Source: DASSQJ01 sp963773655 (lineage in GTDB: Bacteria > Actinomycetota > Actinomycetes > Actinomycetales > Dermatophilaceae). From it: a DNA stretch of 64,000 nt. The translations under genes were made by a program, and so were the position numbers. The notes below the pieces were generated by a model. The model was not told where the DNA came from and ran no database searches. It worked only from the letters and a program-made list of their open reading frames with translations. How positions within the stretch are numbered: the stretch's first letter is position 1; each line of letters starts with the position of its first letter. Below are positions 1 to 7,683 of the stretch, piece after piece. The stretch is taken from the NCBI GenBank assembly GCA_963773655.1, contig CAVZBX010000003.1, forward strand, positions 682,001-746,000, read 5' to 3'.

Positions 1-761
1 TGGAGCTCACCGTCGGCCAGGTGGCCGAGACCTTCGGCGTCACGGTGCGCACCCTGCACCACTACGACGCCATCGGCCTCGTCGTACCCAGCGGACGGAC
101 GCCCGCCGGGTACCGGATCTACGCCGATGCCGACCTGGCCCGGCTCGCCACGGTCGTGACCTACCGCCGGCTCGGCCTGCCCCTCGACGAGGTGCGGGCC
201 CTGCTCGACGGCGACGGCACACCGGTGGAGCACCTGCGGCGACAGCGCGACGCGGTCACGTCCCGGCTGGGCGAGCTCGAGGAGCTCGTCGCAGCCATCG
301 ACCGAGCACTGGAGCGAGAGATGAACGACCGACCCGCCACGACCGAGGACCTGCAGGAGCTCTTCGGGGACGGCTACAGCGAGGAGCGCCAGGCGGAGGC
401 GGAGGAGCGCTGGGGCGAGACCGAGGCCTACCGGCAGTCCGCCGCGCGGACCGGCCGCTACACGAAGGCCGACTGGGAGGAGGTCAAGGCGGAGATGACG
501 GCGGTCAACGCCGCCTTCGTCGCCGCGATGCAGGCCGGCGAGCCGGCCACCTCGGAGGCGGCGATGGACGCGGCGGAGGCGCACCGCCTCCACATCGGCC
601 GCCGGTTCTACGACCTCGACCACGCCTTCCACCGGGGCCTCGCCGACATGTACGTCGCCGACCCACGGTTCACCGCGACGTACGAGGACCTCGCACCGGG
701 GCTGGCGCAGTACGTGCGCGACGCCGTCCACGCCAACGCCGACCGGCGCGAGCGCCGGTGA
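1..761 (+). CDS. MerR-family regulator with TipAS effector domain (5' end cut by one base)
   Basis: Predicted MerR-type transcriptional activator with a C-terminal TipAS drug-sensing domain. The N-terminal winged helix-turn-helix (about residues 3-70) carries the VGQVAETFGV and RTLHHYD patterns, followed by a coiled coil (about 75-110) and an acidic, Trp-containing effector region (about 120-245) like TipAL of Streptomyces. The window opens on the second base of the probable start codon: TG-GAG-CTC gives the family-typical MELTVGQVAE, so only one base is missing. The internal GTG at 21 would remove part of helix 1. TipA-type proteins activate promoters with long spacers, often their own, on binding thiopeptide-like ligands; no target is visible here. 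Confidence 0.88.
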   Translation, partial: ELTVGQVAETFGVTVRTLHHYDAIGLVVPSGRTPAGYRIYADADLARLATVVTYRRLGLPLDEVRALLDGDGTPVEHLRRQRDAVTSRLGELEELVAAIDRALEREMNDRPATTEDLQELFGDGYSEERQAEAEERWGETEAYRQSAARTGRYTKADWEEVKAEMTAVNAAFVAAMQAGEPATSEAAMDAAEAHRLHIGRRFYDLDHAFHRGLADMYVADPRFTATYEDLAPGLAQYVRDAVHANADRRERR

Positions 762-800
762 GGCCACGGCGCGAGCGCCGGTGAGGCCACGGCGCGAGCG
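745..800. repeat. 23-bp tandem repeat spanning a stop codon
   Basis: Two full copies and a third partial copy of a 23-bp unit (core GCGCGAGCGCCGGTGAGG) start inside the last codons of the MerR gene. Each unit contains the TGA that ends the gene, so the repeat duplicates the stop codon and runs into the intergenic space. The same arrangement occurs at two other genes in this window (near 19,175 and 42,786). Confidence 0.85.
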
Positions 801-900
801 GGGTAGGTACTAGCACCAAAGCCCGATGGCGCGTGTCCGCCGGCCCGGGGCACCGTGCTCCTCGAAGGGCCGATCCGCGGCCCGGTCCGAGGAGGACACC

Positions 901-1302
901 ATGGAACCCACCCGCGTGCACCGCCTGCTCGTCAGCGCGGCCCTGACCGCGTCGCTCGTCGGCATCGGCGCCCCGGCCGCACTTGCCAAGGACCCGGAGG
1001 TCCGGGCCTCCGGGTCCTGCTCGGCCGGTGCGGTGTGGAAGCTCAAGGCCAAGGGCGACGACGGCCGGCTCGAGGTCCAGCTGGAGGTCGACTCCAACCG
1101 CAGGGGCCAGCTGTGGTCCTGGTCGCTGCGCGACAACGGGGTGGCCGTGGCGTCCGGCACGGCGAGGACGACCGCTCCGAGCGGGTCCTTCGAGGTCGAG
1201 CGGCGGATCCGCGACCGAGCCGGCCGTGACGTCGTCACCGCCTACGCCCGTCACGCGGCCACGGGCCAGACCTGTCGCGCGCGCGTCGTGTTCCCCGCCT
1301 GA
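901..1302 (+). CDS. small secreted protein of unknown function
   Basis: No family recognised. The 133-residue product begins with a clear Sec signal peptide (basic start MEPTRVHR, hydrophobic core, APAALA before a likely cut at about residue 29). The mature part is basic, has two Cys (about residues 40 and 123) that could form one disulfide, and reads like a small beta-rich domain. The start is set by a GGAGGA Shine-Dalgarno at about 890-895, 6 bases before ATG 901; an upstream in-frame ATG at 826 would bury the signal peptide. It is followed 35 bp later by another secreted protein, probably co-transcribed. Confidence 0.75.
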   Translation: MEPTRVHRLLVSAALTASLVGIGAPAALAKDPEVRASGSCSAGAVWKLKAKGDDGRLEVQLEVDSNRRGQLWSWSLRDNGVAVASGTARTTAPSGSFEVERRIRDRAGRDVVTAYARHAATGQTCRARVVFPA

Positions 1303-1337
1303 CCACCGACTGCCACACTCAACGGAAGGACCAGACC

Positions 1338-1805
1338 ATGCGACGCATCGTCCTCATCACCGCCGGAGCCGCCGTGGCCGTCATCCCCGCCCTCGCGGGT
1401 GTGCTCGGCAACGCCTCGTTCGCCGAGCGGCTACCCGTCCGGGCTCCGGTGTCCGCCACCGCGAGCCCCGCGCCGGCCGCGAGCTCGGACGACCCTGCGA
1501 CCCACGACGCCGGTGACGACCACGGCGGGGACCGTCCCGAGGGCGTCTCGGACGACCCGGCGACCCACGACGCCGGTGACGACCACGGCGGGGACCGTCC
1601 CGAGGGCGTCTCGGACGACCCGGCGACGCACGACGCCGGTGACGACCACGGCGGGGACCGTCCCGAGGGCGTCTCGGACGACCCGGCGACGCACGACCTC
1701 GGCGACGACCACGGCGGCGACGACGGCGAGGACTCCTCGGGCCGTGACGGCGGCGACGAGAGCGACGACGGCGGGGACTCGGGTGGCCACGGATCCGACG
1801 ACTGA
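1338..1805 (+). CDS. secreted Asp/His-rich repeat protein
   Basis: No family recognised. The 155-residue product has a Sec signal peptide (MRRIVLITAGAA to about NASFA, residue 28), a short Ala/Pro linker, then three near-perfect 21-residue repeats of the type SDDPATHDAGDDHGGDRPEG and a fourth degenerate copy. The end is almost wholly Asp, Gly, Ser and His. The mature chain is very acidic and His-containing, so metal or cation binding is possible but only inferred from composition. AAGGA lies about 8 bases before ATG 1338. The 3' end overlaps the likely start of the sensor kinase gene, which suggests linkage to the two-component system. Confidence 0.75.
   Translation: MRRIVLITAGAAVAVIPALAGVLGNASFAERLPVRAPVSATASPAPAASSDDPATHDAGDDHGGDRPEGVSDDPATHDAGDDHGGDRPEGVSDDPATHDAGDDHGGDRPEGVSDDPATHDLGDDHGGDDGEDSSGRDGGDESDDGGDSGGHGSDD
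1485..1718 (+). repeat. 63-bp coding tandem repeat (3.5 copies)
   Basis: Units begin at 1485, 1548, 1611 and 1674; the first three are almost identical at DNA level and the last diverges after its middle. The period is 63 bp (21 codons), so copy-number change keeps the reading frame. The near identity of the units, including third positions, points to recent duplication. Confidence 0.9.
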
Positions 1806-3234
1806 CCACCCCCCGGTGACGTCCCCGGCCGAACCCACGCCGGCCGGGGACCGGTCGCACCCGGCCGCGCACTGGGTCACGGTGTCGCGCCTCACCCGTG
1901 CCGAGGAACCGGACCGGCCGGTCCGGCCCCGCCGGGTCCTGGCCCAGCTCGCGCTCGGCGTCGTGGCCGCGGTCGTGGTGGTCGGGGTGCTCGGTGCGCT
2001 CGCCGCCCGGCAGCTCGCCGAGCGCGAGGCCGTCAACGACGCGGCGACGATGACCGGCGTCATCGCCGAGGCCGTGGTGCAGCCGAACCTCACCGAGGAG
2101 CTCATGGCGGGCGACCCCGACGCCGTCACCGTCTTCGACGCCGCGGTCTGGCGCAGCCTCGACCCGACCACGGTGGTGCGGGTCAAGCTCTGGCGACCCG
2201 ACGGCAGGGTCCTCTACGCCGACGAGCCGCAGCTCGTCGGCCGCACCTTCCCCCTCGACGACGACCAGCGAGAGGCCCTCGAGGGACCGACGACCGTGGC
2301 CGAGGTGTCGACGCTCGACGCATCGGAGAACGCCTTCGAGGAGGGCGACCGACTGGTCGAGGTCTACCGGCCGGTGTGGGCGGCCGACGGGTCGCCGGCC
2401 CTGTTCGAGGTCTACGTCTCGTACGACCCGGTGTCGCAGCGCACCAGTCAGCTCTGGCGCGGCTTCGCCGGGGTCACGGCGAGCAGCCTGGTGCTCCTCG
2501 TCCTCATCGTCACCCCGCTCGTCCTCCACCTCGTCCGTCGCCTCCGCAGCGCCGAGGCCCAGCGGGTGCGGCTGCTCGAGCACGCCGTCGACGCCTCCTC
2601 CGCGGAGCGCCGCCGGATCGCCGCCACCCTCCACGACGGCCCGGTCCAGGAGCTGGCCGCCGCGTCCTTCACCGTCGCCGGCGCCTCCGCGACCGCCGGT
2701 GCCCGCGGCGACGCCACCCTGTCGCGCGACCTCGACGCCGCGGCGAGCGCCGTCCGCGCGAGCATCCGCTCGCTGCGCACCCTGCTGGTGGAGCTGCACC
2801 CGCCGAGCCTGTCGAGCTCGGGCGTGGTCGCGGCGCTGGCCGACCTCGTCCAGTCGGTTCGTGCGGCCGACGTCGACATCCGGCTCGACACCGACCCGGA
2901 GGACGAGCTCGCCCTCGGGGAGCTGGCCCAGCGTCTCGTCCACCGGGTCGCCCAGGAGTGCCTGCGCAACGCGGCGCGCCACGCAGGCCCCTGCGAGGTG
3001 GTGGTGTCGTTGCACCGGACCGGTCCGGGCACCGTCCTGCTCGAGGTCGCCGACGACGGACGGGGCTTCGACGTCGCGGCGGTCCTGGCCGACCCGGCCC
3101 CCGGCCACCTCGGCACCCAGCTGCTCGCCGACGTCGCGTCCGTGCCCGGGGCACTGCTGCGAGTGGCCTCCGCCCCCGGCCAGGGCACGCGCTGGCGCCT
3201 GGACCTCGACGGGTCGTTGGGGACGTCGACGTGA
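1783..3234 (+). CDS. NarL-type sensor histidine kinase
   Basis: Membrane sensor kinase of the HisKA_3/NarX-DegS class. Reading from GTG 1783: TM1 about residues 52-75, an extracytoplasmic sensor region of about 150 residues, TM2 about 228-252, the phospho-acceptor segment RRIAATLHDGPVQEL with His284, and a C-terminal ATPase domain with the N-box QECLRNAARHA and G-box DDGRGFD. It should autophosphorylate on His284 and pass phosphate to the regulator encoded immediately downstream (GTGA overlap at 3231-3234). The start is uncertain: GTG 1783 has a GGGGA in front and overlaps the previous gene by 23 bp; GTG 1816 and GTG 1882 are in frame without a visible ribosome site. The ligand is unknown; the upstream secreted proteins are candidates for the same pathway. 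Confidence 0.88.
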   Translation: MATDPTTDHPPVTSPAEPTPAGDRSHPAAHWVTVSRLTRAEEPDRPVRPRRVLAQLALGVVAAVVVVGVLGALAARQLAEREAVNDAATMTGVIAEAVVQPNLTEELMAGDPDAVTVFDAAVWRSLDPTTVVRVKLWRPDGRVLYADEPQLVGRTFPLDDDQREALEGPTTVAEVSTLDASENAFEEGDRLVEVYRPVWAADGSPALFEVYVSYDPVSQRTSQLWRGFAGVTASSLVLLVLIVTPLVLHLVRRLRSAEAQRVRLLEHAVDASSAERRRIAATLHDGPVQELAAASFTVAGASATAGARGDATLSRDLDAAASAVRASIRSLRTLLVELHPPSLSSSGVVAALADLVQSVRAADVDIRLDTDPEDELALGELAQRLVHRVAQECLRNAARHAGPCEVVVSLHRTGPGTVLLEVADDGRGFDVAAVLADPAPGHLGTQLLADVASVPGALLRVASAPGQGTRWRLDLDGSLGTST

Positions 3235-3863
3235 TCCGGGTCCTCGTCGCGGACGACCACCGCCTGGTGCGCGCCGGCATCCGCACCCTGCTCGAGGCGG
3301 AGCCGGACATCGATGTCGTGGGCGAGGCCCGGGACGGCGCGGAGGCCGTCACCTCCGCGGCCGGCACCGAGCCCGACGTCGTCCTCATGGACCTGTCGAT
3401 GCCCGAGGTCGACGGCATCGACGCCACGCGCGCCCTCCTCGCTGCCGACCCCGGGGTCCGGGTACTCGTCCTCACCAGCTTCTCCGACCGCGAGCGGGTG
3501 CGCGAGGTCCTCGCGGCCGGGGCCATCGGCTACGTCCTCAAGGACTGCGAGCCGGCCGAGCTGGTCGCGGCGGTCCGCGCGGCGGCGCAGGGCCACGTCC
3601 CGCTCGATCCCCGGGTGGCCGGCGCCCTGCTGCCCTCGACCGAGCAGGGCCGGAGCGGGGCCGTCGGCGAGGGGCTCTCCCCACGCGAGACCGAGGTGCT
3701 GCGCCTGGTCGCCCAGGGCCTGGCCAACAAGCAGGTCGCCCGGGCGCTCGGCATCACCGAGCGCACGGTCAAGGCGCACCTCGGCCGGGTCTTCCGGGAG
3801 ATCGGCGTCCTGGACCGCACGAGTGCCGCGCTCTGGGCGCGGGACCACCTGCCGCCGCCCTGA
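3231..3863 (+). CDS. NarL/LuxR-family response regulator
   Basis: Two-domain DNA-binding response regulator of 210 residues. The receiver domain (about 1-120) has the acidic pocket ADDH (residues 7-10), phospho-acceptor Asp54 in LMDLSMPE, and the conserved Lys in YVLKDCE. The C-terminal LuxR-type helix-turn-helix (about 145-205) has LSPRETEVLRLVAQGLANKQVA and ITERTVKAHL. GTG 3231 overlaps the stop of the kinase gene (GTGA), so the two are translationally coupled and form a cognate pair. Likely targets include the secreted-protein genes upstream, but no repeated operator was recognised. Confidence 0.92.
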   Translation: MIRVLVADDHRLVRAGIRTLLEAEPDIDVVGEARDGAEAVTSAAGTEPDVVLMDLSMPEVDGIDATRALLAADPGVRVLVLTSFSDRERVREVLAAGAIGYVLKDCEPAELVAAVRAAAQGHVPLDPRVAGALLPSTEQGRSGAVGEGLSPRETEVLRLVAQGLANKQVARALGITERTVKAHLGRVFREIGVLDRTSAALWARDHLPPP

Positions 3864-3898
3864 GCCGGGGCGCGACGGGCCGCGTCGGCGGCTGGCCC

Positions 3899-3904
3899 TA
3901 GGCT
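3899..3904 (+). promoter_or_regulatory. -10 box TAGGCT of a probable leaderless promoter (tmk)
   Basis: TAGGCT ends 7 bases before GTG 3912. The spacing places the transcription start at or next to the start codon, which fits the absence of any Shine-Dalgarno. No convincing -35 box is seen. Confidence 0.6.
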
Positions 3905-3911
3905 GGCGGGC

Positions 3912-4557
3912 GTGACCGGATCCGACGGGGTGTTCATCGCCTTCGAGGGCGGGGACGGGGCCGGCAAGTCCACCCAGGTGTCCCTGCTCGCCGAGGCGCT
4001 GCGCGCCCGCGGACGCACCGTCACCGTCACGCGGCAACCGGGCGGCACCGCGCTCGGGGCGGCGATCCGCGACCTGGTGCTCCACGGCGACCACGTCTCG
4101 CCCCGGGCCGAGGCGCTGCTCTTCGCCGCCGACAAGGCCCACCACGTCGACCAGCTCGTCAGGCCGGCGCTCGCCCGCGGCGAGGTGGTCCTCACCGACC
4201 GCTACACCGACTCCTCGGTCGCCTACCAGGGCGCCGGCCGCGACCTGGGCGCCGCCGAGGTCCACGACCTGCAGATGTGGGCCGTCGGTGGCCTGGTCCC
4301 CGACCTCACCGTCGTCGTCGACGTCACCCGCGGCGGAGGGCCGCCGTCGTCGCGCCGGTACCCACGACCGGCTCGAGTCCGAGGCCGACGCCTTCCACGA
4401 GAGCATCCGGCAGCACTTCCTCGCGATGGCCACCGGTCACCCCGAGCGCTACCTCGTCCTCGACGGCACCCGCCCCCCCGCCGAGCTCCACGACCAGGTC
4501 CTCGACCGGCTCGAGCGCAGCGGCCTCGTCGAGCCGGCGCCCCGGGTGGCCCCGTGA
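3912..4557 (+). CDS. tmk: thymidylate kinase, reading frame broken near 4330
   Basis: Thymidylate kinase phosphorylates dTMP to dTDP for DNA synthesis and is normally essential. The first frame gives the P-loop GGDGAGKST (residues 13-21), the RQPGG loop and the DRYTDSSVAYQG motif, then after DVTR (about 4320-4335) it loses homology. The +1 frame then supplies the family sequence AEGRRRRAGTHDRLESEAD and the normal C-terminus ending at 4557. One extra base or two missing bases in the GC-rich stretch CACCCGCGGCGGAGGG explains it. Total length (about 214 residues) is normal once joined. The stop overlaps the start of the next gene. Most likely a sequence error; a real mutation would need a second tmk elsewhere. 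Confidence 0.85.
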
Positions 4558-5693
4558 GCGTCTGGCGCGACGTCGTCGGCCAGGAGCAGGCCCTCGAGAC
4601 GCTGCAGCGCGCGGTCCGTGACCAGGACGCGATGACGCACGCGTGGCTGTTCACCGGCCCGCCCGGCTCGGGTCGCTCGGTCGCGGCCCGGGCGTTCGCC
4701 GCCGCCCTGCTCTGTCCGGAGGGCGGCTGCGGCGAGTGCAAGGAGTGCCGCACGGCGCTCGACGGCGCCCACGCCGACGTCGACGTCATCGCCACCGAGG
4801 GGCTCTCGATCAAGGTCGAGCAGGCCCGCGACCTCGTGGCCCTCGCGGCCCACCGCCCATCCGTGGGGCGCTACCGGGTCATCGTCGTCGAGGACGCCGA
4901 CCGCCTCACCGAGCGCGCCGCGGACGCCCTGCTCAAGGCGCTCGAGGAGCCCTCCCCCCGCACGGTGTGGATGCTCTGCGCGCCGTCCGTCGAGGACGTC
5001 ATCATCACCATCCGCTCCCGGTGCCGGCACGTACGGCTGCGCACGCCGTCGGTCGAGGCCGTCGCCGACCTCCTGGTCCGCCGCGACGGGGTCGACCACC
5101 CGATGGCGCTGTACGCCGCGCGGGCCGCGCAGTCCCACGTCGGGCTGGCGCGCCGGCTGGCCCGCGACGAGCACGCCCGCATCCGCCGGCACGACGTCAT
5201 CTCGATGGCGACCGCCGTCACCGGGGTGGGCGAGGCCGTCGGGGCCGCTGCGGACCTGGTCAAGATCGCCGGCGAGGAGTCCAGCGCCGCGTCGGGGGAG
5301 CGCGACGCCGCCGAGCGGTCCCGCCTGCTCGAGCTGCTCGGGGCCGACCCCACGGCGCGCACCCAGCCGCCGCACGTGCGCTCGCAGCTGAACGCGCTGG
5401 AGAAGGAGCAGAAGTCCCGGGCCACGCGCTTCACCAGGGACGTCCTCGACCGCGCCCTCGTCGACCTGCTCTCCGTGTACCGCGACGCCCTGGTGCTGCG
5501 CACGGGGGCGGCGTCGTCGCTCGTCAACGAGGACAGCCGCCAGGTGGTCACCCGGCTCGCCGAGGTGTTCGAGGCGGAGCAGCTGCTCCACGCGATGGAC
5601 GCCATCGGCCTGGCCCGCGAGCGGATCGGGGCCAACGTCTCACCGCAGCTCGCCCTCGAGGCGATGGCGCTCGACCTGCGGCTGCCGCGGTGA
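4554..5693 (+). CDS. holB: DNA polymerase III delta prime subunit
   Basis: Clamp-loader subunit delta prime (379 residues), part of the complex that loads the sliding clamp. It shows an AAA+ fold with HAWLFTGPPGSGRS (P-loop with Arg in place of the usual Lys, as expected of a non-hydrolysing subunit), a zinc module CPEGGCGECKEC (about residues 60-71), DADRLTERAADALLKALEEP and the sensor-1 IRSRC motif. GTG 4554 overlaps the tmk stop (GTGA), the usual actinobacterial tmk-holB arrangement. The same reading frame as the first half of tmk continues into holB, so automatic gene callers may fuse the two. Confidence 0.93.
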   Translation: MSVWRDVVGQEQALETLQRAVRDQDAMTHAWLFTGPPGSGRSVAARAFAAALLCPEGGCGECKECRTALDGAHADVDVIATEGLSIKVEQARDLVALAAHRPSVGRYRVIVVEDADRLTERAADALLKALEEPSPRTVWMLCAPSVEDVIITIRSRCRHVRLRTPSVEAVADLLVRRDGVDHPMALYAARAAQSHVGLARRLARDEHARIRRHDVISMATAVTGVGEAVGAAADLVKIAGEESSAASGERDAAERSRLLELLGADPTARTQPPHVRSQLNALEKEQKSRATRFTRDVLDRALVDLLSVYRDALVLRTGAASSLVNEDSRQVVTRLAEVFEAEQLLHAMDAIGLARERIGANVSPQLALEAMALDLRLPR

Positions 5694-5738
5694 TGACATC
5701 GTGACCTGTCGGCCAGGGGATTCCCCGGCGTGCTCGCC

Positions 5739-5744
5739 TAGGGT
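5739..5744 (+). promoter_or_regulatory. -10 box TAGGGT of a probable leaderless promoter
   Basis: TAGGGT ends 6 bases before ATG 5751 and no Shine-Dalgarno is present, which fits a leaderless transcript of the lipoprotein hydrolase gene. No clear -35 box. Confidence 0.6.
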
Positions 5745-5750
5745 GCCCGC

Positions 5751-7298
5751 ATGACCCGCCGTCAGCTCGCCCTCGCAGCGGCGATCACCGCCGTGGCCAC
5801 GGCGCTCGGCGGCTGCTCCACCGTCGACGACGTCCGCGACCGGGTGCAGGGGCGCCCGTCGGTGTCCGTCACGCCGCAGCCCCCGCCCCAGGGGTCGGAG
5901 GCGCTCGCCGGCTTCTACGCCCAGACCCTGACGTGGACGGACTGCTCCGGCGCCGAGTGCGCGACGCTCACGGTCCCCGTCGACTACGACGCGCCGGACG
6001 GCGCCACCCTCGACCTCGCCGTCGTCCGGGTGCCCGCGAAGCGGGCGTCGGAGCGGATCGGTTCCCTCGTCGTCAACCCGGGGGGACCCGGCGGCTCGGG
6101 CGTCGACTACGCCCGTGCGGCCGACTTCATCGTGGGTCCCGGGGTCCGCGACGCCTACGACGTCGTCGGCTTCGACCCCCGTGGCGTCGGCCGCTCCGCC
6201 CCCATCGACTGCGTCAGCGACAGCGAGCTCGATGACTTCCTCGGCTCCGACCCCACCCCGGACGACGTCGTCGAGCAGCGGGAGTTCGCCGCCGGGGCCG
6301 CGGCCTTCGCGGCGGCGTGCGGCCAGAACGCCGGGGCGCTGCTGCCGCACGTCTCCACCGAGGACGCGGCCCGCGACATGGACATCCTGCGGGCGACCCT
6401 GGGCGAGGAGGACCTCACCTACCTCGGCAAGTCCTACGGCACCTACCTCGGCGCCACCTACGCCGAGCTGTTCCCCGAGCACGTGGGCCGTTTCGTGCTC
6501 GACGGCGTCGTGGCGCCCGACCTGACCTCGGAGGAGATCAACCTCGGGCAGGCCAAGGGGTTCGAGCAGGCCACCCGCCGGTGGGCCGCGTACTGCGCCG
6601 CGGAGGGCGACTGCCCGCTGGGCAGCTCCGCCGCCGAGGTGATGGACGGGTTGCGGGCCTTCCTGGAGTCGGTCGACGCGACCCCGCTGCCGCGCACCGG
6701 CGACAACGCCGTGCCGGAGCTGACGGAGGGCTGGGCGTCCCTCGGCATCGCGACGGCGATGTACGACCAGGGGCAGTGGCGGGTGCTCGTCGACGCCATG
6801 ACCGACGCCCTCTCCGGCGACGGCACCGCCCTGATGCAGCTGGCCGACCAGTACGCCGACCGCAACCCGGGTGGCACCTACTCCGGCAACATCATGGAGG
6901 CGATCTACGCGGTCAACTGCCTGGACAAGCCCGAGTCCGGGTCGGTGCCCGAGCACGAAGCGCAGGCCGATGCGGCTGCGGAGGCCGCGCCCACGTGGGG
7001 GCGCTATCTCATGTGGAGCTCGCTGCCGTGCGGGTACTGGCCGGTTCCGCCCTCGGGGGAGCCGCACGCGGTGGCCGCCACCGGAGCGCCGCCGATCGTC
7101 GTCATCGGTACCACGCGTGACCCCGCGACGCCCTACGAGTGGGCGGTCCGGCTGAACGACCAGCTCGACAGCTCCGCGCTCATCTCGTTCGAGGGCGACG
7201 GCCACACCGCGTACACGCGGTCCAACGCCTGCGTGGACGACGCCGTCGACGCCTTCTACCTCGACGGCACGGTGCCCCCGGACGGCCTGCGCTGCTGA
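5751..7298 (+). CDS. secreted alpha/beta-hydrolase, TAP-like (lipoprotein)
   Basis: Alpha/beta-hydrolase of the tripeptidyl aminopeptidase (TAP/SlpD) group, 515 residues. The N-terminus is a lipoprotein signal with lipobox LGGC (Cys at about 23). Catalytic Ser228 lies in GKSYGTYLG, the oxyanion region in VNPGGPGGSG, a late Asp in GTTRDPATP and the His in GDGHTAYT. The C-terminal TAP-like domain ends with two Cys typical of the family. Such enzymes remove short peptides from the N-terminus of extracellular substrates; the exact substrate cannot be told. It stands alone between holB and tRNA-Thr. Confidence 0.85.
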   Translation: MTRRQLALAAAITAVATALGGCSTVDDVRDRVQGRPSVSVTPQPPPQGSEALAGFYAQTLTWTDCSGAECATLTVPVDYDAPDGATLDLAVVRVPAKRASERIGSLVVNPGGPGGSGVDYARAADFIVGPGVRDAYDVVGFDPRGVGRSAPIDCVSDSELDDFLGSDPTPDDVVEQREFAAGAAAFAAACGQNAGALLPHVSTEDAARDMDILRATLGEEDLTYLGKSYGTYLGATYAELFPEHVGRFVLDGVVAPDLTSEEINLGQAKGFEQATRRWAAYCAAEGDCPLGSSAAEVMDGLRAFLESVDATPLPRTGDNAVPELTEGWASLGIATAMYDQGQWRVLVDAMTDALSGDGTALMQLADQYADRNPGGTYSGNIMEAIYAVNCLDKPESGSVPEHEAQADAAAEAAPTWGRYLMWSSLPCGYWPVPPSGEPHAVAATGAPPIVVIGTTRDPATPYEWAVRLNDQLDSSALISFEGDGHTAYTRSNACVDDAVDAFYLDGTVPPDGLRC

Positions 7299-7357
7299 GG
7301 GTCCGGTAGCGGTCCGCCCGGGCCCACCCGGATTCGCGGACGCCCCACCCGACTCCT

Positions 7358-7363
7358 TATACT
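7358..7363 (+). promoter_or_regulatory. -10 box TATACT upstream of tRNA-Thr
   Basis: TATACT lies 28 bases before the mature tRNA 5' end and is one of the best -10 hexamers in the window. The -35 region is weak (TTCGCG at 7333-7338, 19-bp spacer). Confidence 0.5.
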
Positions 7364-7391
7364 CGCCGGGTACCCGGCCCGCCGGGCGCCC

Positions 7392-7465
7392 GCCGCCTTA
7401 GCTCAGTCGGCCAGAGCGATTCACTCGTAATGAATAGGTCAAGGGTTCGATTCCCACAGGCGGCT
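7392..7465 (+). tRNA. tRNA-Thr (anticodon CGT)
   Basis: A 74-base cloverleaf: acceptor GCCGCCT pairs with AGGCGGC, D-stem GCTC/GAGC, anticodon stem ATTCA/TGAAT around loop CTCGTAA (anticodon CGT, reads ACG), variable loop of 5 and T-loop TTCGATT. No CCA is encoded. Oddly, the T-stem reads AAGGG/CCCAC, so the two pairs furthest from the loop (49-65 and 50-64) are mismatched, whereas other actinobacterial tRNA-Thr(CGT) genes have a fully paired stem. The mismatches are in the 3' part, the side replaced when an element integrates. A recombinase-like remnant follows directly. Confidence 0.9.
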
Positions 7466-7524
7466 CCGCAGCTCCAGCGCAGGTCAGGCCCCCACGACGC
7501 CGGTCGAGGGGGCCTTTCCGTTGC
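7461..7524. repeat. left copy of an imperfect direct repeat (possible att-type end)
   Basis: The tRNA 3' end and its trailing hairpin resemble the sequence at about 12,780-12,841. Shared blocks in the same order are CCGCAGC, CAGC..AGGT, AGGCCC, and an exact 16-base GGGGCCTTTCCGTTGC at 7509-7524. The atypical region lies between the copies. A plain pair of related terminators is the alternative reading. Confidence 0.45.
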
Positions 7525-7680
7525 CCGCGGCCTGGCCACGTGCCCCCGTGGTGCCCCCGACCCGGTCGGCGGCCTCCCAGAGGTTCCTGTCGATGAGGTG
7601 GCCGTAGATCCGGGCACCTGGATGACGTCGCCGACCCGGACCCCGTCCAGCTCTCCCCGCCGCAGACCGCAGAGTCCAGG
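7484..7680 (-). pseudogene. fragment resembling a tyrosine recombinase (integrase) C-terminus
   Basis: Two reading-frame pieces on the minus strand resemble the ends of an integrase catalytic domain. One piece (7621-7677) reads GLCGLRRGELDGVRVGDVI, like the box-I Arg motif. The other (7484-7613, stop TGA at 7484-7486) reads RIYGHLIDRNLWEAADRVGG, like the box-II Tyr motif and tail. In an intact enzyme they lie about 130-150 residues apart and in one frame; here they almost touch and are in different frames, so the middle is lost. The second piece has strongly GC-rich third positions, as expected for once-coding DNA. Its place beside a tRNA fits a phage or ICE integrase. Assignment rests on short motifs only. 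Confidence 0.4.
7487..7519 (+). terminator. hairpin terminator after tRNA-Thr
   Basis: A 7-bp perfect stem GGCCCCC / GGGGGCC (7487-7493 with 7508-7514) with a 14-base loop is followed by TTTCC. It lies 22 bases past the tRNA. Confidence 0.65.
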
Positions 7681-7683
7681 ACG

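Noticed and set aside
1485..1718. Regular 63-bp repeats that might be read as a CRISPR array
   Set aside because: The units are contiguous without spacers, keep the reading frame of a secreted protein, and no cas genes are present.
1381..3108. Long open frame on the minus strand over the sensor kinase gene
   Set aside because: Arg/Gly/Val-rich shadow translation typical of high-GC DNA; the plus-strand kinase domains explain the region. Similar shadows opposite ftsH, nadB, hem genes and others were dismissed for the same reason.
3912..5693. A single tmk-holB fusion protein
   Set aside because: The continuous frame exists only because the tmk frame is broken near 4330; residues between are meaningless and holB has its own GTG start with the usual overlap.
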